In this document: one piece after another, positions 1-8,168 of the stretch
How positions within the stretch are numbered: position 1 is the stretch's first letter
Layout: the number at the start of each line of letters is the position of its first letter
Assembly (NCBI RefSeq): GCF_004193175.1
Contig: NZ_SAUH01000001.1
Location: 1,343,501-1,407,500, forward strand
Source of the DNA: Streptomyces sp. RFCAC02
Lineage (GTDB): Bacteria; Actinomycetota; Actinomycetes; Streptomycetales; Streptomycetaceae
Reading direction: 5' to 3'
DNA: 64,000 nucleotides
Position numbers and translations under genes: made by a program
The notes under the pieces: generated by a model
Databases searched by the model: none
What the model saw: the letters and a program-made list of their open reading frames with translations, nothing else
Told to the model about the DNA's origin: nothing

Positions 1-1
1 C

Positions 2-1027
2 GCCCAGCTCCACTGCGCCGTGGCCGGCGACCTGGCGCGCGTCCTCGGCCCCGGCCACCGCGCCACCCTGCGCGCCCGCGGCGCGCACGCCCTCTCCCTC
101 GCGGCCCGCTCCCCCGAGCGCGCCGTCGCCCTGAGCGAGGCCCTGGTCGCCGACGCCACCGCGGCCTTCGGCGCGGACCACGAGGACACCCTCGCCGCAC
201 GGGAACGCCTCGCCGTCGTCCGCCTGGAGGCGGGGGACGCCCCGCGCGCCGTCGCGCTGCTCGAAGCAGTCATCGCCGACCGCGCCCGTACGACGTCGCT
301 GGGGCTGCCCGGCACCCCGGAGGGCCTGGCCGCCGCGCACCGGCTGGGCGGGCAGGCCCGCACGACCGTCATCGCCTGCAACCGCCACGTGCTCGACCAC
401 TGGACCCCGACCGGCGTCGACGCGCTGGTCCGCGCGTACACCGAGGCCGGCGACCCGGCGCGGGCCGAGGACCTGGCCGAGGCGGTGGCCGCGGGGCGCG
501 CCGAGGTGCTCGGGGACCACCACCCCGGCACCCTCGCGAGCCAGACGGGGGCCGTCCTCGCCCGCGCGGCGGCCGGCGACCCGCGGGGAGCGGCGGCGGC
601 CGGCGCCCGGTTCGCCGCCGACTGGGCGCGCGTCCTCGGCCCCGGCCACCCGCAGGTCCGCACCCTGCGGGAGCGGCTCGCCGGACTGCGGCCCGCCTGG
701 GCCGTCCGGATCACGCTGCTGGCCGACGAGGTGCGCGTCGGGGAGTCAGCGACCCTCGAAGTCCGCCTGGAGCGCACCGGACCCGGCGGCGGGGCGGACG
801 CGCCCGCGCTGCCGCTGCTCCTCCTCATCGCCGCGTCCCGCTCGGCCGCGACCGTCGCGCCCCCGGTGGCCGAGCACACCACCGGCGGCGACCCGGCCGT
901 CTTCGTGTTCACCGCCTCGGAACCGGGCGCGCACCGGCTGCGTTTCACGGTGTACGACCGCGAGGTCGGCGTCGTGCTCCAGGATCTCGAAACCACCCTC
1001 GACGTGACCGGCACCGGAAGGGAGTAG
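2..1027 (+). CDS. TPR-repeat protein, 5' end outside the window
   Basis: The reading frame is already open at base 2, so the gene enters from outside; a GTG at 20 could start it but the repeat pattern begins before it. Tandem tetratricopeptide units are visible through the recurring LGPGHP/LGDHHPGTL-type motif followed by TLRxR and AxALxEAV helices, the large-TPR style common in actinobacterial signalling proteins. The last 100 or so residues leave the TPR pattern and look like a beta-rich domain (VRITLLADEVRVGESATL), perhaps for protein interaction. It ends 4 bp before a CHAT-protease gene with a consistent Shine-Dalgarno, so the two are probably co-expressed and may form a sensor/protease pair. 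The partner role is inference; the TPR call is secure. Confidence 0.75.
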   Translation, partial: AQLHCAVAGDLARVLGPGHRATLRARGAHALSLAARSPERAVALSEALVADATAAFGADHEDTLAARERLAVVRLEAGDAPRAVALLEAVIADRARTTSLGLPGTPEGLAAAHRLGGQARTTVIACNRHVLDHWTPTGVDALVRAYTEAGDPARAEDLAEAVAAGRAEVLGDHHPGTLASQTGAVLARAAAGDPRGAAAAGARFAADWARVLGPGHPQVRTLRERLAGLRPAWAVRITLLADEVRVGESATLEVRLERTGPGGGADAPALPLLLLIAASRSAATVAPPVAEHTTGGDPAVFVFTASEPGAHRLRFTVYDREVGVVLQDLETTLDVTGTGRE

Positions 1028-1031
1028 CGGC

Positions 1032-2309
1032 ATGGCCAGGGACCTCGCGGTGGACGTCCGCCACAACCCGTCGCTCGACTTCACCTCGCTGCCGCCGCGC
1101 GACCGCGCCCCGGACGGCCGGGTCCGCGTGAAGGAGCCCCTCGACCTGGTGGTGACGCTGCGCACCCACCCGCCGGACACGCTCCACATCTCCGCGTTCC
1201 AGCCCGGTGCCCGCACCCCGAAGAACGGGACGCACCACGCGTACCTGACCGTCCCGATCGCGGCGGTCCTCGACCGGGCCGCCCGCCTGCGCGCCCTCTG
1301 GTACGAGAAGCTGGTCGGCTTCGAGCTGCGGGACGAGGAGGGCATGCCGCTCGGCCGCCCGTTCGACGACGCGGTGGACGCCTCCGGGCACGCCGCGCGG
1401 GTCCGCCGGATCGTGGACGACCTGGCCGACGAGGGCGTCTGGTTCCTGGAGACCCTGCTGGAGGGCGGGGAGCGGGACATCAGCGGGTTCCGGCGATTCC
1501 TCCTCGACACGCTGGCCGGCGCCGAGGGGCTGCGGATCACGTTCGACTCGGACCTGCACCTGCCCTGGCCGATGCTGGCGGTCGAGGTGCCGGGCGCCGA
1601 CCCCGTCCACGGGTTCCTCGGCCACCGGCACCAGATCGAGCAGACCGGCGCTTCGGCGTACCCGGCCGTCGAGACGGAGGCCGCCCGCCACCCGATGCCC
1701 GTCACCAGCCTGAACACCGACTCGACCCTCGACCTGATCGGCCGCGCGCCCGACGTCCGCAAGCTGCTGGAGGAGCGGTCCCGCCTCACCGTGCGCACGG
1801 AGTCGGAGCGGCTCATCGAGGCGTTCTCCGCCGCCGTCCTCGACGACGACGTCATGTACTTCTGGTGCCACGGCACGTTCGTCGGGGAGCAGCGGTCGGC
1901 CCCGCGCCTGGCGGTCAGCCTCTCCGACGACCTGGCCATCGACGCCGACCTGGTGCTGCGCGTGCGCCGCCGCCACCACGGGTCGAACGGCGCGCTGTTC
2001 CGCCCGTTCGTGCTGCTCAACGCCTGCTCGACGGGCCAGGCATCGCCCGAGCCGGGGCTGAAGTACCTCGGCGGCGCCCTGGTCGACCTGGGCGCCGACG
2101 GCGTGCTCGGGCCGCAGATCGACATGCCGCAGGTCTTCGCGTCCGAGTACGCGTACGCCTTCCTCGACCGCTACCTGCACGGCGAGAACACGGCGGGCGA
2201 GATCGCGCTGTCGCTGGTGCGGGAGTTCACCGCGCGCTTCCACAACCCGCTGGCGCTCGCGTACTCCCTGTACTGCGGCATCGACAGCAGGCTGGAGACG
2301 GCGCCGTGA
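1032..2309 (+). CDS. CHAT-domain (caspase-like) protease, 425 aa
   Basis: The C-terminal half has the two signatures of the CHAT clan of caspase-like cysteine peptidases: YFWCHGTF with the putative catalytic His at residue 280, and FVLLNACSTG with the putative catalytic Cys at residue 332. A downstream GALVDLGADGVLG block is the usual continuation of this fold. The N-terminal 250 residues contain an FxSLPPRDR/SAFQPG section that I do not recognise. Start is ATG 1032 with a GGAAGGGAG ribosome site just upstream. The upstream TPR gene is 4 bp away and the stop overlaps the next gene's GTG by 4 bp, so the three form one operon. CHAT proteases are often coupled to TPR sensors in bacterial conflict and cell-death systems; the substrate is not evident here. 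Confidence 0.8.
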   Translation: MARDLAVDVRHNPSLDFTSLPPRDRAPDGRVRVKEPLDLVVTLRTHPPDTLHISAFQPGARTPKNGTHHAYLTVPIAAVLDRAARLRALWYEKLVGFELRDEEGMPLGRPFDDAVDASGHAARVRRIVDDLADEGVWFLETLLEGGERDISGFRRFLLDTLAGAEGLRITFDSDLHLPWPMLAVEVPGADPVHGFLGHRHQIEQTGASAYPAVETEAARHPMPVTSLNTDSTLDLIGRAPDVRKLLEERSRLTVRTESERLIEAFSAAVLDDDVMYFWCHGTFVGEQRSAPRLAVSLSDDLAIDADLVLRVRRRHHGSNGALFRPFVLLNACSTGQASPEPGLKYLGGALVDLGADGVLGPQIDMPQVFASEYAYAFLDRYLHGENTAGEIALSLVREFTARFHNPLALAYSLYCGIDSRLETAP

Positions 2310-3346
2310 GGCGTGCCGTGCCGCGCGCGCCGGTGCCGGCCGTCGTCCGGCTGGACGAGAGGGGGCGGCTGTGCGTCCCCGGCACGTCGGTGCCCGTGCC
2401 GCCGTCGCGTGTCGCCGACCACCTGGCCCGTACGCTGCGCGTCCCGGAGCGCGCGACGGACCTCTACCTGTACGTCCACGGCTGGCAGACGTCCCCGGAC
2501 AGCGCGGTGCGGGCCGCGTCGCGTCTGATGGGTCTCGCGCGGCGGCTCGCGGCGGCCCGGCCGAGCCCGTACGGGGGGCTGTCGGGCGGGTTCCGGCCGT
2601 GGTGCGTCGTCGTGTGCTGGCCGTCGTCCAGCCTGCCGTCGCTCGGGGGTTACCGCCGCATCCGTGACCGCGCGCACGCCATGAGCGCCCCGGGCACGGG
2701 GCACGCGGCGCACGTCATCGGGCACCTCCTCGGCTACCTGGACACGCACCGCGCCGACCCGGCGGCGCCGGCCGTCCTGGCCAACCGGAACGGTCAGTAT
2801 CTCCACCTGCTGGGGCACTCGTTCGGCGGGCGGTTCCTGTGCGAGGCGGTGCAGTGGGCGGCGGAGAGGCCGGACGTGCCGCGCGTCCTCGGCTGGAGCA
2901 ACCCGGGCGACCCGCGCCGCCCGTTCACGGTGGACAGTGCCCTGGTCTTCCAGATGGCGGCGCCGCGCGACAGCTTCGACACGCTGTTCCCCGCGCTGTT
3001 CAGGACGGACGGCGCACCGGCGGCACCGCTGCGGGGGCCACTCGTCCTGACCCGTTCGCGCTGGGACCGCGCCACGGGCTTCTGGCACCTGCGCGCGGAG
3101 TCGGCGCCCGGCATCGGTCACAGCGGCGTGGGCACGGCTCCTGTACCGCAGTTCTCGACACGCCTGCTGCCCGTCTGCGAACCGTACGCGCACCACACTC
3201 TGGACCACCGCCTGGTGACGGTGAACGCGGACTGGCGCTTCACGGGCAGCAGAACAACCCGCCTGCTGCCGTCCGGAGCACACTCGGACTTCCTGCACGA
3301 GGAATCAGCACACTTGCTGCTGACCCTGGCCTCATTCTCCCGCTGA
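2306..3346 (+). CDS. alpha/beta-hydrolase fold protein in the CHAT operon, 346 aa
   Basis: The protein contains the nucleophile elbow LLGHSFGGRF, with Ser at residue 172, preceded by LYLYVHGWQ (oxyanion-strand HG motif near residue 53) and followed by a distal HSDFLHEESAH stretch that can supply the catalytic His. This is the layout of lipase/esterase-like serine hydrolases. There is no signal peptide, so it acts in the cytoplasm. The start chosen is GTG 2306, which overlaps the CHAT stop as GTGA; the frame remains open further upstream inside the CHAT gene but that part is Arg/Pro-rich shadow. Its fixed position behind a CHAT protease suggests an effector that is activated by, or acts with, the protease (inference). 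It overlaps the convergent small HTH gene by 15 bp. Confidence 0.7.
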   Translation: MRRAVPRAPVPAVVRLDERGRLCVPGTSVPVPPSRVADHLARTLRVPERATDLYLYVHGWQTSPDSAVRAASRLMGLARRLAAARPSPYGGLSGGFRPWCVVVCWPSSSLPSLGGYRRIRDRAHAMSAPGTGHAAHVIGHLLGYLDTHRADPAAPAVLANRNGQYLHLLGHSFGGRFLCEAVQWAAERPDVPRVLGWSNPGDPRRPFTVDSALVFQMAAPRDSFDTLFPALFRTDGAPAAPLRGPLVLTRSRWDRATGFWHLRAESAPGIGHSGVGTAPVPQFSTRLLPVCEPYAHHTLDHRLVTVNADWRFTGSRTTRLLPSGAHSDFLHEESAHLLLTLASFSR

Positions 3347-3565
3347 CCCCACCCACCGCCGCCGTGCGGCGAAGGCTTCGGCCTGGGTGCGGCGTTGGAC
3401 GCCCCAGGTGTCCAGGCGTGTGGTGAGCCAGGTGCTCGATACGCCCCAGCGGCGGCAGAGGGAGTTGAGGCTTTCGCCACCGAGGTAGGCGGCGACGATC
3501 TCGTCCCTGCCTTCCTCGGCGGCGGCACGCAGGGCCTGGCTGAGCCGGGTCCGGGCACTGACCAT
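3332..3565 (-). CDS. small helix-turn-helix protein, 77 aa
   Basis: The start ATG at 3565 has a strong AAGGAGA ribosome site, and the 77-residue product carries an HTH-like core: IVAAYLGGESLNSLCRRWGVSSTWLTTRLD, with the turn glycine and the SxxWLxxRL recognition-helix pattern. This resembles the DNA-binding module of recombinase/sigma-like proteins but is too short for an enzyme. It is the last gene of a three-gene minus-strand operon with a SpoIIAB-like ATPase and a 123-residue protein. Function is unknown; a DNA-binding accessory to the regulatory cluster is the most that can be said. Confidence 0.6.
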   Translation of the reverse strand: MVSARTRLSQALRAAAEEGRDEIVAAYLGGESLNSLCRRWGVSSTWLTTRLDTWGVQRRTQAEAFAARRRWVGSAGE

Positions 3566-3578
3566 CGCAGAGTCTCCT

Positions 3579-3950
3579 TCAGGTGGTGGGCGGGAGGGTG
3601 GCGAGAAGCACCTCGACGGCCGTCTCCGGGTCCTCGATCGCCCAGGAGCAGTGGGGGATGTGGCCGGTGTAGAGGGTGCAGAACTCTTCTTCGGGGCCGG
3701 TGTTCCCGCTGCCGGTGTCGCAGTCCGGGAGGACGCGGAACCAGACTTCGGGGTCGGCATCGGTCCAGGAGGCCCATACGGCTTCGTCGGGCGATCCGGG
3801 CCATTCGGCGGCGAACGCCATGTGCTCGTGGTCCGCCGGGTGTTCGGCCAGCTCGCACCGCACGACCGGGGCGGCCACATCCAGCGCGAGGACGAGGAAC
3901 GACGGCGGCAACCGCACCCGCCGACCGCACACGAACACCGGCAGACTCAC
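3579..3950 (-). CDS. conserved hypothetical protein, 123 aa
   Basis: GTG at 3950 overlaps the stop of the ATPase gene by four bases (GTGA), which fixes the start and implies translational coupling. The protein opens with a short hydrophobic strand (LPPSFLVLALDVAAPVV) and continues with acidic and aromatic residues (EHMAFAAEWPGSPDEAVWASWTDADPEVWFRVLPDC). It has four cysteines but no zinc-binding spacing that I recognise. There is no signal peptide or membrane segment. Proteins of this size commonly accompany SpoIIAB-like ATPases next to XRE/DUF397 pairs in streptomycetes. No function is proposed. Confidence 0.6.
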   Translation of the reverse strand: MSLPVFVCGRRVRLPPSFLVLALDVAAPVVRCELAEHPADHEHMAFAAEWPGSPDEAVWASWTDADPEVWFRVLPDCDTGSGNTGPEEEFCTLYTGHIPHCSWAIEDPETAVEVLLATLPPTT

Positions 3951-4357
3951 GACTCTCCCCCGGTCACGAACCAGACGGTCTTCCCACCCCGCACACCCGG
4001 CCGGCACCCGAACTCGACGGCCATCGACCGCAACAGCCACAGCCCACGCCCCGACTCGGCGTCCCAATCCGGTTCGGAAACGACCGGCAGAACAGGTGAC
4101 CGATCACTGACCGACACCCCCACCCGCCCACCACTGCCCGCCACCCGCAACCGGCACCACCGATCCGGCACATGCCGCGCGACATTCGTCAGCAACTCGG
4201 ACACACCCAGTCGGACGACCTCAACCGCGTCCGCTGACGTGTCCCAATCGCGCAGCACGAGCGAGACCGTCCGCCGCCACGTCTCGACGCCGACCACCTG
4301 CGCGACCAACTCCCATGCGAACACCTGCCGTTGCACGAGCTGACCCGGAACTGACAC
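3947..4357 (-). CDS. SpoIIAB/RsbW-like ATP-binding protein (GHKL fold), 136 aa
   Basis: The protein shows the GHKL ATPase N-box as VRLGVSELLTNVARH (the usual Asn is present) and a G1-type region SGRGLWLLRSMAVEFG, the pattern of anti-sigma/anti-anti-sigma kinases. Start is GTG 4357, selected because a GAGGGAGG ribosome site lies five bases upstream; the frame is open further upstream but without such a site. Proteins of this family are a standard companion of XRE(DUF5753)/DUF397 pairs in Streptomyces, where they take part in developmental or stress regulation. It is divergent from the XRE gene across a 210-bp intergenic region with a dyad, so co-regulation is likely. The target sigma factor is unknown. 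Confidence 0.75.
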   Translation of the reverse strand: MSVPGQLVQRQVFAWELVAQVVGVETWRRTVSLVLRDWDTSADAVEVVRLGVSELLTNVARHVPDRWCRLRVAGSGGRVGVSVSDRSPVLPVVSEPDWDAESGRGLWLLRSMAVEFGCRPGVRGGKTVWFVTGGES

Positions 4358-4483
4358 GACACCTCCCTCAGCACGCGCACGCCCGCGCGACCCGATCGAG
4401 CGGGTTACGCGTTCGCCGCGCGGCCCCGCCACGCACCGTGTGGGCGAGGTCACACAGACAGCATGACCCAGGAACGCGCCACC

Positions 4484-4514
4484 GTGCAACTAGGGCACCT
4501 AAGTTGGCTTGCAC
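4484..4514. promoter_or_regulatory. nested dyad upstream of the XRE regulator
   Basis: Two nested inverted repeats share a centre region here: GTGCAA (4484-4489) with TTGCAC (4509-4514), and CAACT (4487-4491) with AGTTG (4502-4506). The site lies about 55 bp before the XRE start and in the shared intergenic region with the divergent ATPase operon, where an autoregulatory operator would be expected. Assignment as an operator is inference from symmetry and position. Confidence 0.4.
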
Positions 4515-4567
4515 GTTCGATCGTCGCAGGCCGGGCGGTACTCTGACGATCAACTGAGGGAGGGATC

Positions 4568-5431
4568 ATGCCGGAAGACCCGAAACCGACCGTGCGCCGC
4601 CGCGTGCTGGGCACGAATCTCCGACGGCTGCGCGAGAGTCACCACCTGCACCTGGAGCACGCGGCCGAGCACCTGAGCTGCAACATCTCGAAGATCTCGC
4701 GCATCGAATCGGGTCGCAGTCCGATAAGGCCCCTCGACCTCAAGGCGCTTCTCGACCTCTACGAGGTGAAGGACCCAGGCGTCCGCGAAGGCTGGCTGTC
4801 GATCGCCCGCGAGAGCCGTCAGCAGCGGTGGTGGCGGGTCCTCGAAGACCGCCTGCCGCAGGACTTCATCGACCTGATCGGCCTGGAGGAGGACACGTCG
4901 TACTGCCGGGGATTCGAACCGGGGCTGGTCGATGGCCTGCTCCAGACCAAGGAGTACGCCGAGGCTGTCATCAGCGGCGGGGCACCCGGACCGCTCGCCC
5001 CGGAGAAGCAGACGAAGCTCGACATCCGGATGGAGCGCCAGAAGGCCCTCTCACGCTCCGAGCACCCCATCACCGCGTGGATCATCCTCGGTGAAGCGGC
5101 ACTCCGCCAGCAGTACGGAGGCCCGAAGGTGCTGCGTGGGCAGCTCCGCCACCTTCTCGACTTGACCAGCCTGGCGAACGTAACCTTGCAAGTGCTGCCA
5201 TTCTCGGTCAGCGCTTACCGTGGCGGCCCATATCCCTTCAAGATCTACCGGTTCCCCGAGCCCTCCGACATGGAGGTGGTGCTGCTCGAAAGCCACATGA
5301 GCCACACTTACCTCGAAGATCCTGGGGACATCGGCTTCCACGCCGACATCTTCAACCATCTTCGCGCCGCAGCACTGGGTGAGCTGGCCAGCAAGGCGCT
5401 CATCGAAGAGATCAGCAATCAACTTTCTTAG
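4568..5431 (+). CDS. XRE-family regulator with DUF5753 sensor domain, 287 aa
   Basis: The N-terminal 65 residues form an XRE helix-turn-helix: LGTNLRRLRESHHLHLEHAAEHLSCNISKISRIESG. The remaining 200 residues fit the DUF5753 domain found only with this HTH type in actinobacteria (GFEPGLVDGLLQTKEYAEAVI, LHQLxxLxxLANVTLQVLPF-like core and a C-terminal SHMSHTYLEDP). Length matches the family (about 280). Start ATG 4568 follows GAGGGAGGGATC, a strong ribosome site. A DUF397 gene follows 19 bp downstream, the usual partner arrangement, in which the small protein acts with or against the regulator. Such pairs are numerous in Streptomyces and include developmental regulators of the WhiJ type. Confidence 0.9.
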   Translation: MPEDPKPTVRRRVLGTNLRRLRESHHLHLEHAAEHLSCNISKISRIESGRSPIRPLDLKALLDLYEVKDPGVREGWLSIARESRQQRWWRVLEDRLPQDFIDLIGLEEDTSYCRGFEPGLVDGLLQTKEYAEAVISGGAPGPLAPEKQTKLDIRMERQKALSRSEHPITAWIILGEAALRQQYGGPKVLRGQLRHLLDLTSLANVTLQVLPFSVSAYRGGPYPFKIYRFPEPSDMEVVLLESHMSHTYLEDPGDIGFHADIFNHLRAAALGELASKALIEEISNQLS

Positions 5432-5450
5432 CAGAGGGACAAGTACAGAG

Positions 5451-5654
5451 ATGCGGGCATCCCGGTCCGGATGGTTCAAGAGCAGCTACAGCGGCGAGAA
5501 CGGCGCCTGCGTCGAAGCACGGCACCGCGCCGGCGACGGCATGGACCTCCGGGACTCCAAGGACCACACCAGTCCGGTCATCACCTTCACCACACACGAC
5601 TGGTCATCCTTCACCACGGCACTGAAGGCCGGCCAGTTCGACTCAACTGACTGA
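5451..5654 (+). CDS. DUF397 small protein, 67 aa
   Basis: The sequence WFKSSYSGENGACVEARHRAGDGMDLRDSKDHTSPVITFTTHDWSSF is the full DUF397 signature (WxKSSYS, CVE, xxxxRDSKDxxxPVLxF, WxxF). The ATG at 5451 is chosen because it gives the canonical length and removes an Arg-rich extension that overlaps the XRE gene; a GAGGGAC element lies eleven bases upstream. It is transcribed with the XRE/DUF5753 gene. Family knowledge: partner of DUF5753 XRE regulators; the biochemical activity is unsettled. Confidence 0.9.
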   Translation: MRASRSGWFKSSYSGENGACVEARHRAGDGMDLRDSKDHTSPVITFTTHDWSSFTTALKAGQFDSTD

Positions 5655-5664
5655 CGATCCCCTC

Positions 5665-5699
5665 CCCCGCCCACGATCCACACGAACTCGTGGGCGGGG
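5665..5699. terminator. 12-bp perfect-stem bidirectional terminator
   Basis: CCCCGCCCACGA (5665-5676) pairs perfectly with TCGTGGGCGGGG (5688-5699) around an 11-nt loop. It stands between the convergent DUF397 and RloB-like genes, where a bidirectional terminator is expected. There is no T tract, as is common in streptomycete terminators. Confidence 0.7.
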
Positions 5700-5746
5700 C
5701 ACCTGGACGAATAGCGAGTACCCGGTGTCTTCCCCGCCGGGTCGGT

Positions 5747-6562
5747 TCAGCGAATGTGCGGAACGATTCCGAGCGCCGCCAGCAGTCGCCAGACATCGGT
5801 GGACGGGTCGCGCTTCAGGGCCGGGCAGTCCGGGGCATGTCCGGAGCGTGCGGACCACTGAGGCAGCGGCTCGGCGGCGGCATCCCGTCCCACCGGCTCC
5901 GCTTTCGCACGACCCGCCTTGCAGGCGCCGTGTCCGCAGGAGCCGACGAGTGCCCGCGCGTTCGCCACGGCCGTCTCCTGCTTGCCGCGCAGGGCGTCGC
6001 GCCGCACGCCCTTGACGCTCTTGTCGTTGCGCTTGTCGTAGTCCTCGAACGCCTCTGCGCCCTTGGCGCTCCGCAGCTTCTCGACAACGATCCTGCTGCT
6101 GCCGCTCTGCGCTCCGGAGAAGGGCTGAAAGTGCAGGAGCAACCACAGGTCGAAGGATGGGTGGGAGAAGCCCACCTCGATCTTGGCTGCGGCGGCTTCC
6201 TTCAGCGCCCGCCGGATATTCGCGTCACGGTCGTCGCCATCGCGGTCGAAGAGGACCCATGCCTCGTCCGTATCGGCGTAGCGGCGCACCGCTTCCACGG
6301 TCTCCGTCGGAAGCATGCCGTTCCTCCGACTGATCGGCTGGATGCGGAAGGGCGGCCGGCCCTCGTCACCGTCACCGAACTCATCGGTGAGGTAGTCCAA
6401 GTAGTCGGGTTCGGTCTTTTCCCCTTCGCAGGACACGTACAGGACCCGAACCGCACGGAGCTTCGTGCCCGGCCTGCGGATCAAGGGACGTTCGTCATCT
6501 GCTGTTCCGCGTCTCCGACGTTTCGCAGGACCCTTGCGCTGCTGTCCGTCCCGCGTGCTCAC
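5747..6562 (-). CDS. rloB: RloB-like protein of an RloA/RloB defence pair, 271 aa
   Basis: Two features define the RloB family here: VLYVSCEGEKTEPDYLDYL near residue 45 and, further on, WVLFDRDGDD followed by FSHPSFDLWLLLHF, a TOPRIM-like acidic arrangement (Glu of CEGEKTEP, Asp of DRDGDD). The basic N-terminus (QQRKGPAKRRRRG) may bind nucleic acid. Start GTG 6562 overlaps the RloA stop as GTGA, giving coupled translation. RloA/RloB pairs were first noted inside type I restriction loci and resemble AbiL-type abortive-infection pairs, with an ATPase sensor and a nuclease-like effector. No hsd genes are visible nearby, so this is a free-standing copy. The C-terminal 70 residues are Ala/Arg-rich and less typical. 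Confidence 0.8.
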   Translation of the reverse strand: MSTRDGQQRKGPAKRRRRGTADDERPLIRRPGTKLRAVRVLYVSCEGEKTEPDYLDYLTDEFGDGDEGRPPFRIQPISRRNGMLPTETVEAVRRYADTDEAWVLFDRDGDDRDANIRRALKEAAAAKIEVGFSHPSFDLWLLLHFQPFSGAQSGSSRIVVEKLRSAKGAEAFEDYDKRNDKSVKGVRRDALRGKQETAVANARALVGSCGHGACKAGRAKAEPVGRDAAAEPLPQWSARSGHAPDCPALKRDPSTDVWRLLAALGIVPHIR

Positions 6563-7833
6563 GCTGTTGCCTTCGTCCCCGGCCACGACAGCTCGCGGCT
6601 GATTTCCCCGGCGGTGATGCGCGGGATTCCCCCGTATCGTCCCCGCAGATAGCCGCGCTCCAGGTTCTCCTCCTTGCGGGGCTTGGCATCCGTCAGGGCG
6701 TACAGCTCGGTCTCGCCCGACTGCTTCTTCGTGGTGATCCACACCTGATCGCGGTCGAGGGGACGGTCGAGGACCGCGTTGCCCAGCAGGGTGGCGTCGT
6801 GTGTCGTGAAGATCACCTGGGCTCCCCGCGGATTGGACTCGCGGTCCTGGAACAGCCGCACGACCTCGGAGGCGAGTGTGGGATGGAGACTCGAGTCGAG
6901 TTCGTCCACCAGGAGCACCGCCCCGGAATCGAGAACGGACAGCAGGGGACCCAGGAAGGCGAACCAGGCGTGCGTGCCCAGCGACTCCTCGGTCAGGAAG
7001 TCCATGGAGACCTCCCCACCGCCCGTCGCCCGGTGACGGAACCCGACCCGACCTGTGTCGCGGTCGACGTCGATCCCGGTCAGACCGAGATCCGCGACAG
7101 CGAGCAGTCGCACGATGCGATCGCGGTGATCGGCGGAGCCCTGCGCGTCGACGAGCAGGCGTTGCGTCCATTCGGAGCGGGCCGCGATGTCTGTCCCCGG
7201 AGTCACCAGCCAGAGGTTGTCCATGAACCAGCGGTGCATGAGCGACAACTGGGGATCATTGAGCGCCGCTGCCACGGAGAGGAAGAGCGCGTTGGGGCGG
7301 GTCAGCCCGACGAGGTCGTCCCGCCGTCCCTTGAAGCCCGTGCCCTTGAAGACGAACTCATCCTCGCCGTCGTCGGCGCGGCCCGCTTCCCGGTCGAACC
7401 AGACGTTGCGCTTGCCATGCGGGTAGGCGTGCAGCCACTCCGCTTCGACGCGTCCGTCCGACAGCTCGAACCCGTATGTGTAGCGGACCGGGTCACGGCC
7501 GAGCAGCAGGTCGACCTCGTAGAGCGTCGTCTCCTCCCGGCATGCCGGGTCCAGCCTGAAAGGCTCACGCGGGACGACTCCGGGGGTCTTCGCCCAGTCG
7601 GCGAAGGAGTCGCGCACCGCGTCCCGCATGAAACGGATGGCGCTGAGGAGGTTCGACTTGCCCGACGCGTTGGCGCCGAAGACACCGAGCGCGGGGAGCG
7701 CTGTCACCCGTCGCCCTTTGAAGGTCAGCGGCGTCTCACGTGCGGTGCCCTCGTTGAATTCCGTGCCGATCAGTGACAGCTCGTGCTCATCACGGATCGA
7801 CCGGTGATTGGCCACCCGGAAACGGAGCAGCAC
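6559..7833 (-). CDS. rloA: RloA-like AAA15 ATPase, 424 aa
   Basis: The protein begins MLLRFRVANHRSIRDEHEL, the usual start of AAA15/OLD-like ATPases. It has a Walker A GANASGKS at residues 53-60, an ABC-type Walker B VLLVDELDSSLHP, and a switch TTHDATLLG. Length (424) fits the RloA/AbiLi family. Start is GTG 7833 behind a GGGAGGTC ribosome site. It overlaps the RloB-like gene by four bases, so a two-gene operon is secure. Known for the family: an ATPase sensor that works with the RloB effector against phage. The trigger is unknown. Codon use is as GC-rich as the neighbours, so any acquisition is old. Confidence 0.85.
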   Translation of the reverse strand: MLLRFRVANHRSIRDEHELSLIGTEFNEGTARETPLTFKGRRVTALPALGVFGANASGKSNLLSAIRFMRDAVRDSFADWAKTPGVVPREPFRLDPACREETTLYEVDLLLGRDPVRYTYGFELSDGRVEAEWLHAYPHGKRNVWFDREAGRADDGEDEFVFKGTGFKGRRDDLVGLTRPNALFLSVAAALNDPQLSLMHRWFMDNLWLVTPGTDIAARSEWTQRLLVDAQGSADHRDRIVRLLAVADLGLTGIDVDRDTGRVGFRHRATGGGEVSMDFLTEESLGTHAWFAFLGPLLSVLDSGAVLLVDELDSSLHPTLASEVVRLFQDRESNPRGAQVIFTTHDATLLGNAVLDRPLDRDQVWITTKKQSGETELYALTDAKPRKEENLERGYLRGRYGGIPRITAGEISRELSWPGTKATA

Positions 7834-8168
7834 GATCGACCTCCCGACCAGACGCAGCCACAGGCCGTGTCACAGACGTTTTCATGCAGGTATTCTGCAC
7901 AATACAGCCTATGGCGTACGCATGGCCGATGCCACAGCGGCGACACCGACGGGCCTCTCCGCACCCCGGGCGGTCCCGGCTCACACGGCTCGGACATACG
8001 GTCGGCAGGGGAAGCCCGTATCGCCCTGGCAGGTGCCGAGGCCCGCGTCGTCGGCCACAGGACCGGCCCCGGTCCGCCGACAGCCGTTCCGGCTACAGTC
8101 GGGGCGTCAAGGCGGCCTCGCGCTGTGCCGCTCGGACGGGGACCCGTCCCGCACACCACTGAGGAAGC
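7834..8168. other. 335-bp intergenic region between rloA and a divergent gene
   Basis: No gene is supported here. The first 120 bp are less GC-rich than their surroundings and contain a short dyad TGCAG (7885-7889) / CTGCA (7895-7899) with AT-rich flanks, about 55 bp upstream of rloA, a plausible operator or promoter region for the defence pair. The rest, toward 8168, shows no clear promoter; a GAGGAAGC ribosome site lies just before the ATG at 8169. Confidence 0.4.
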
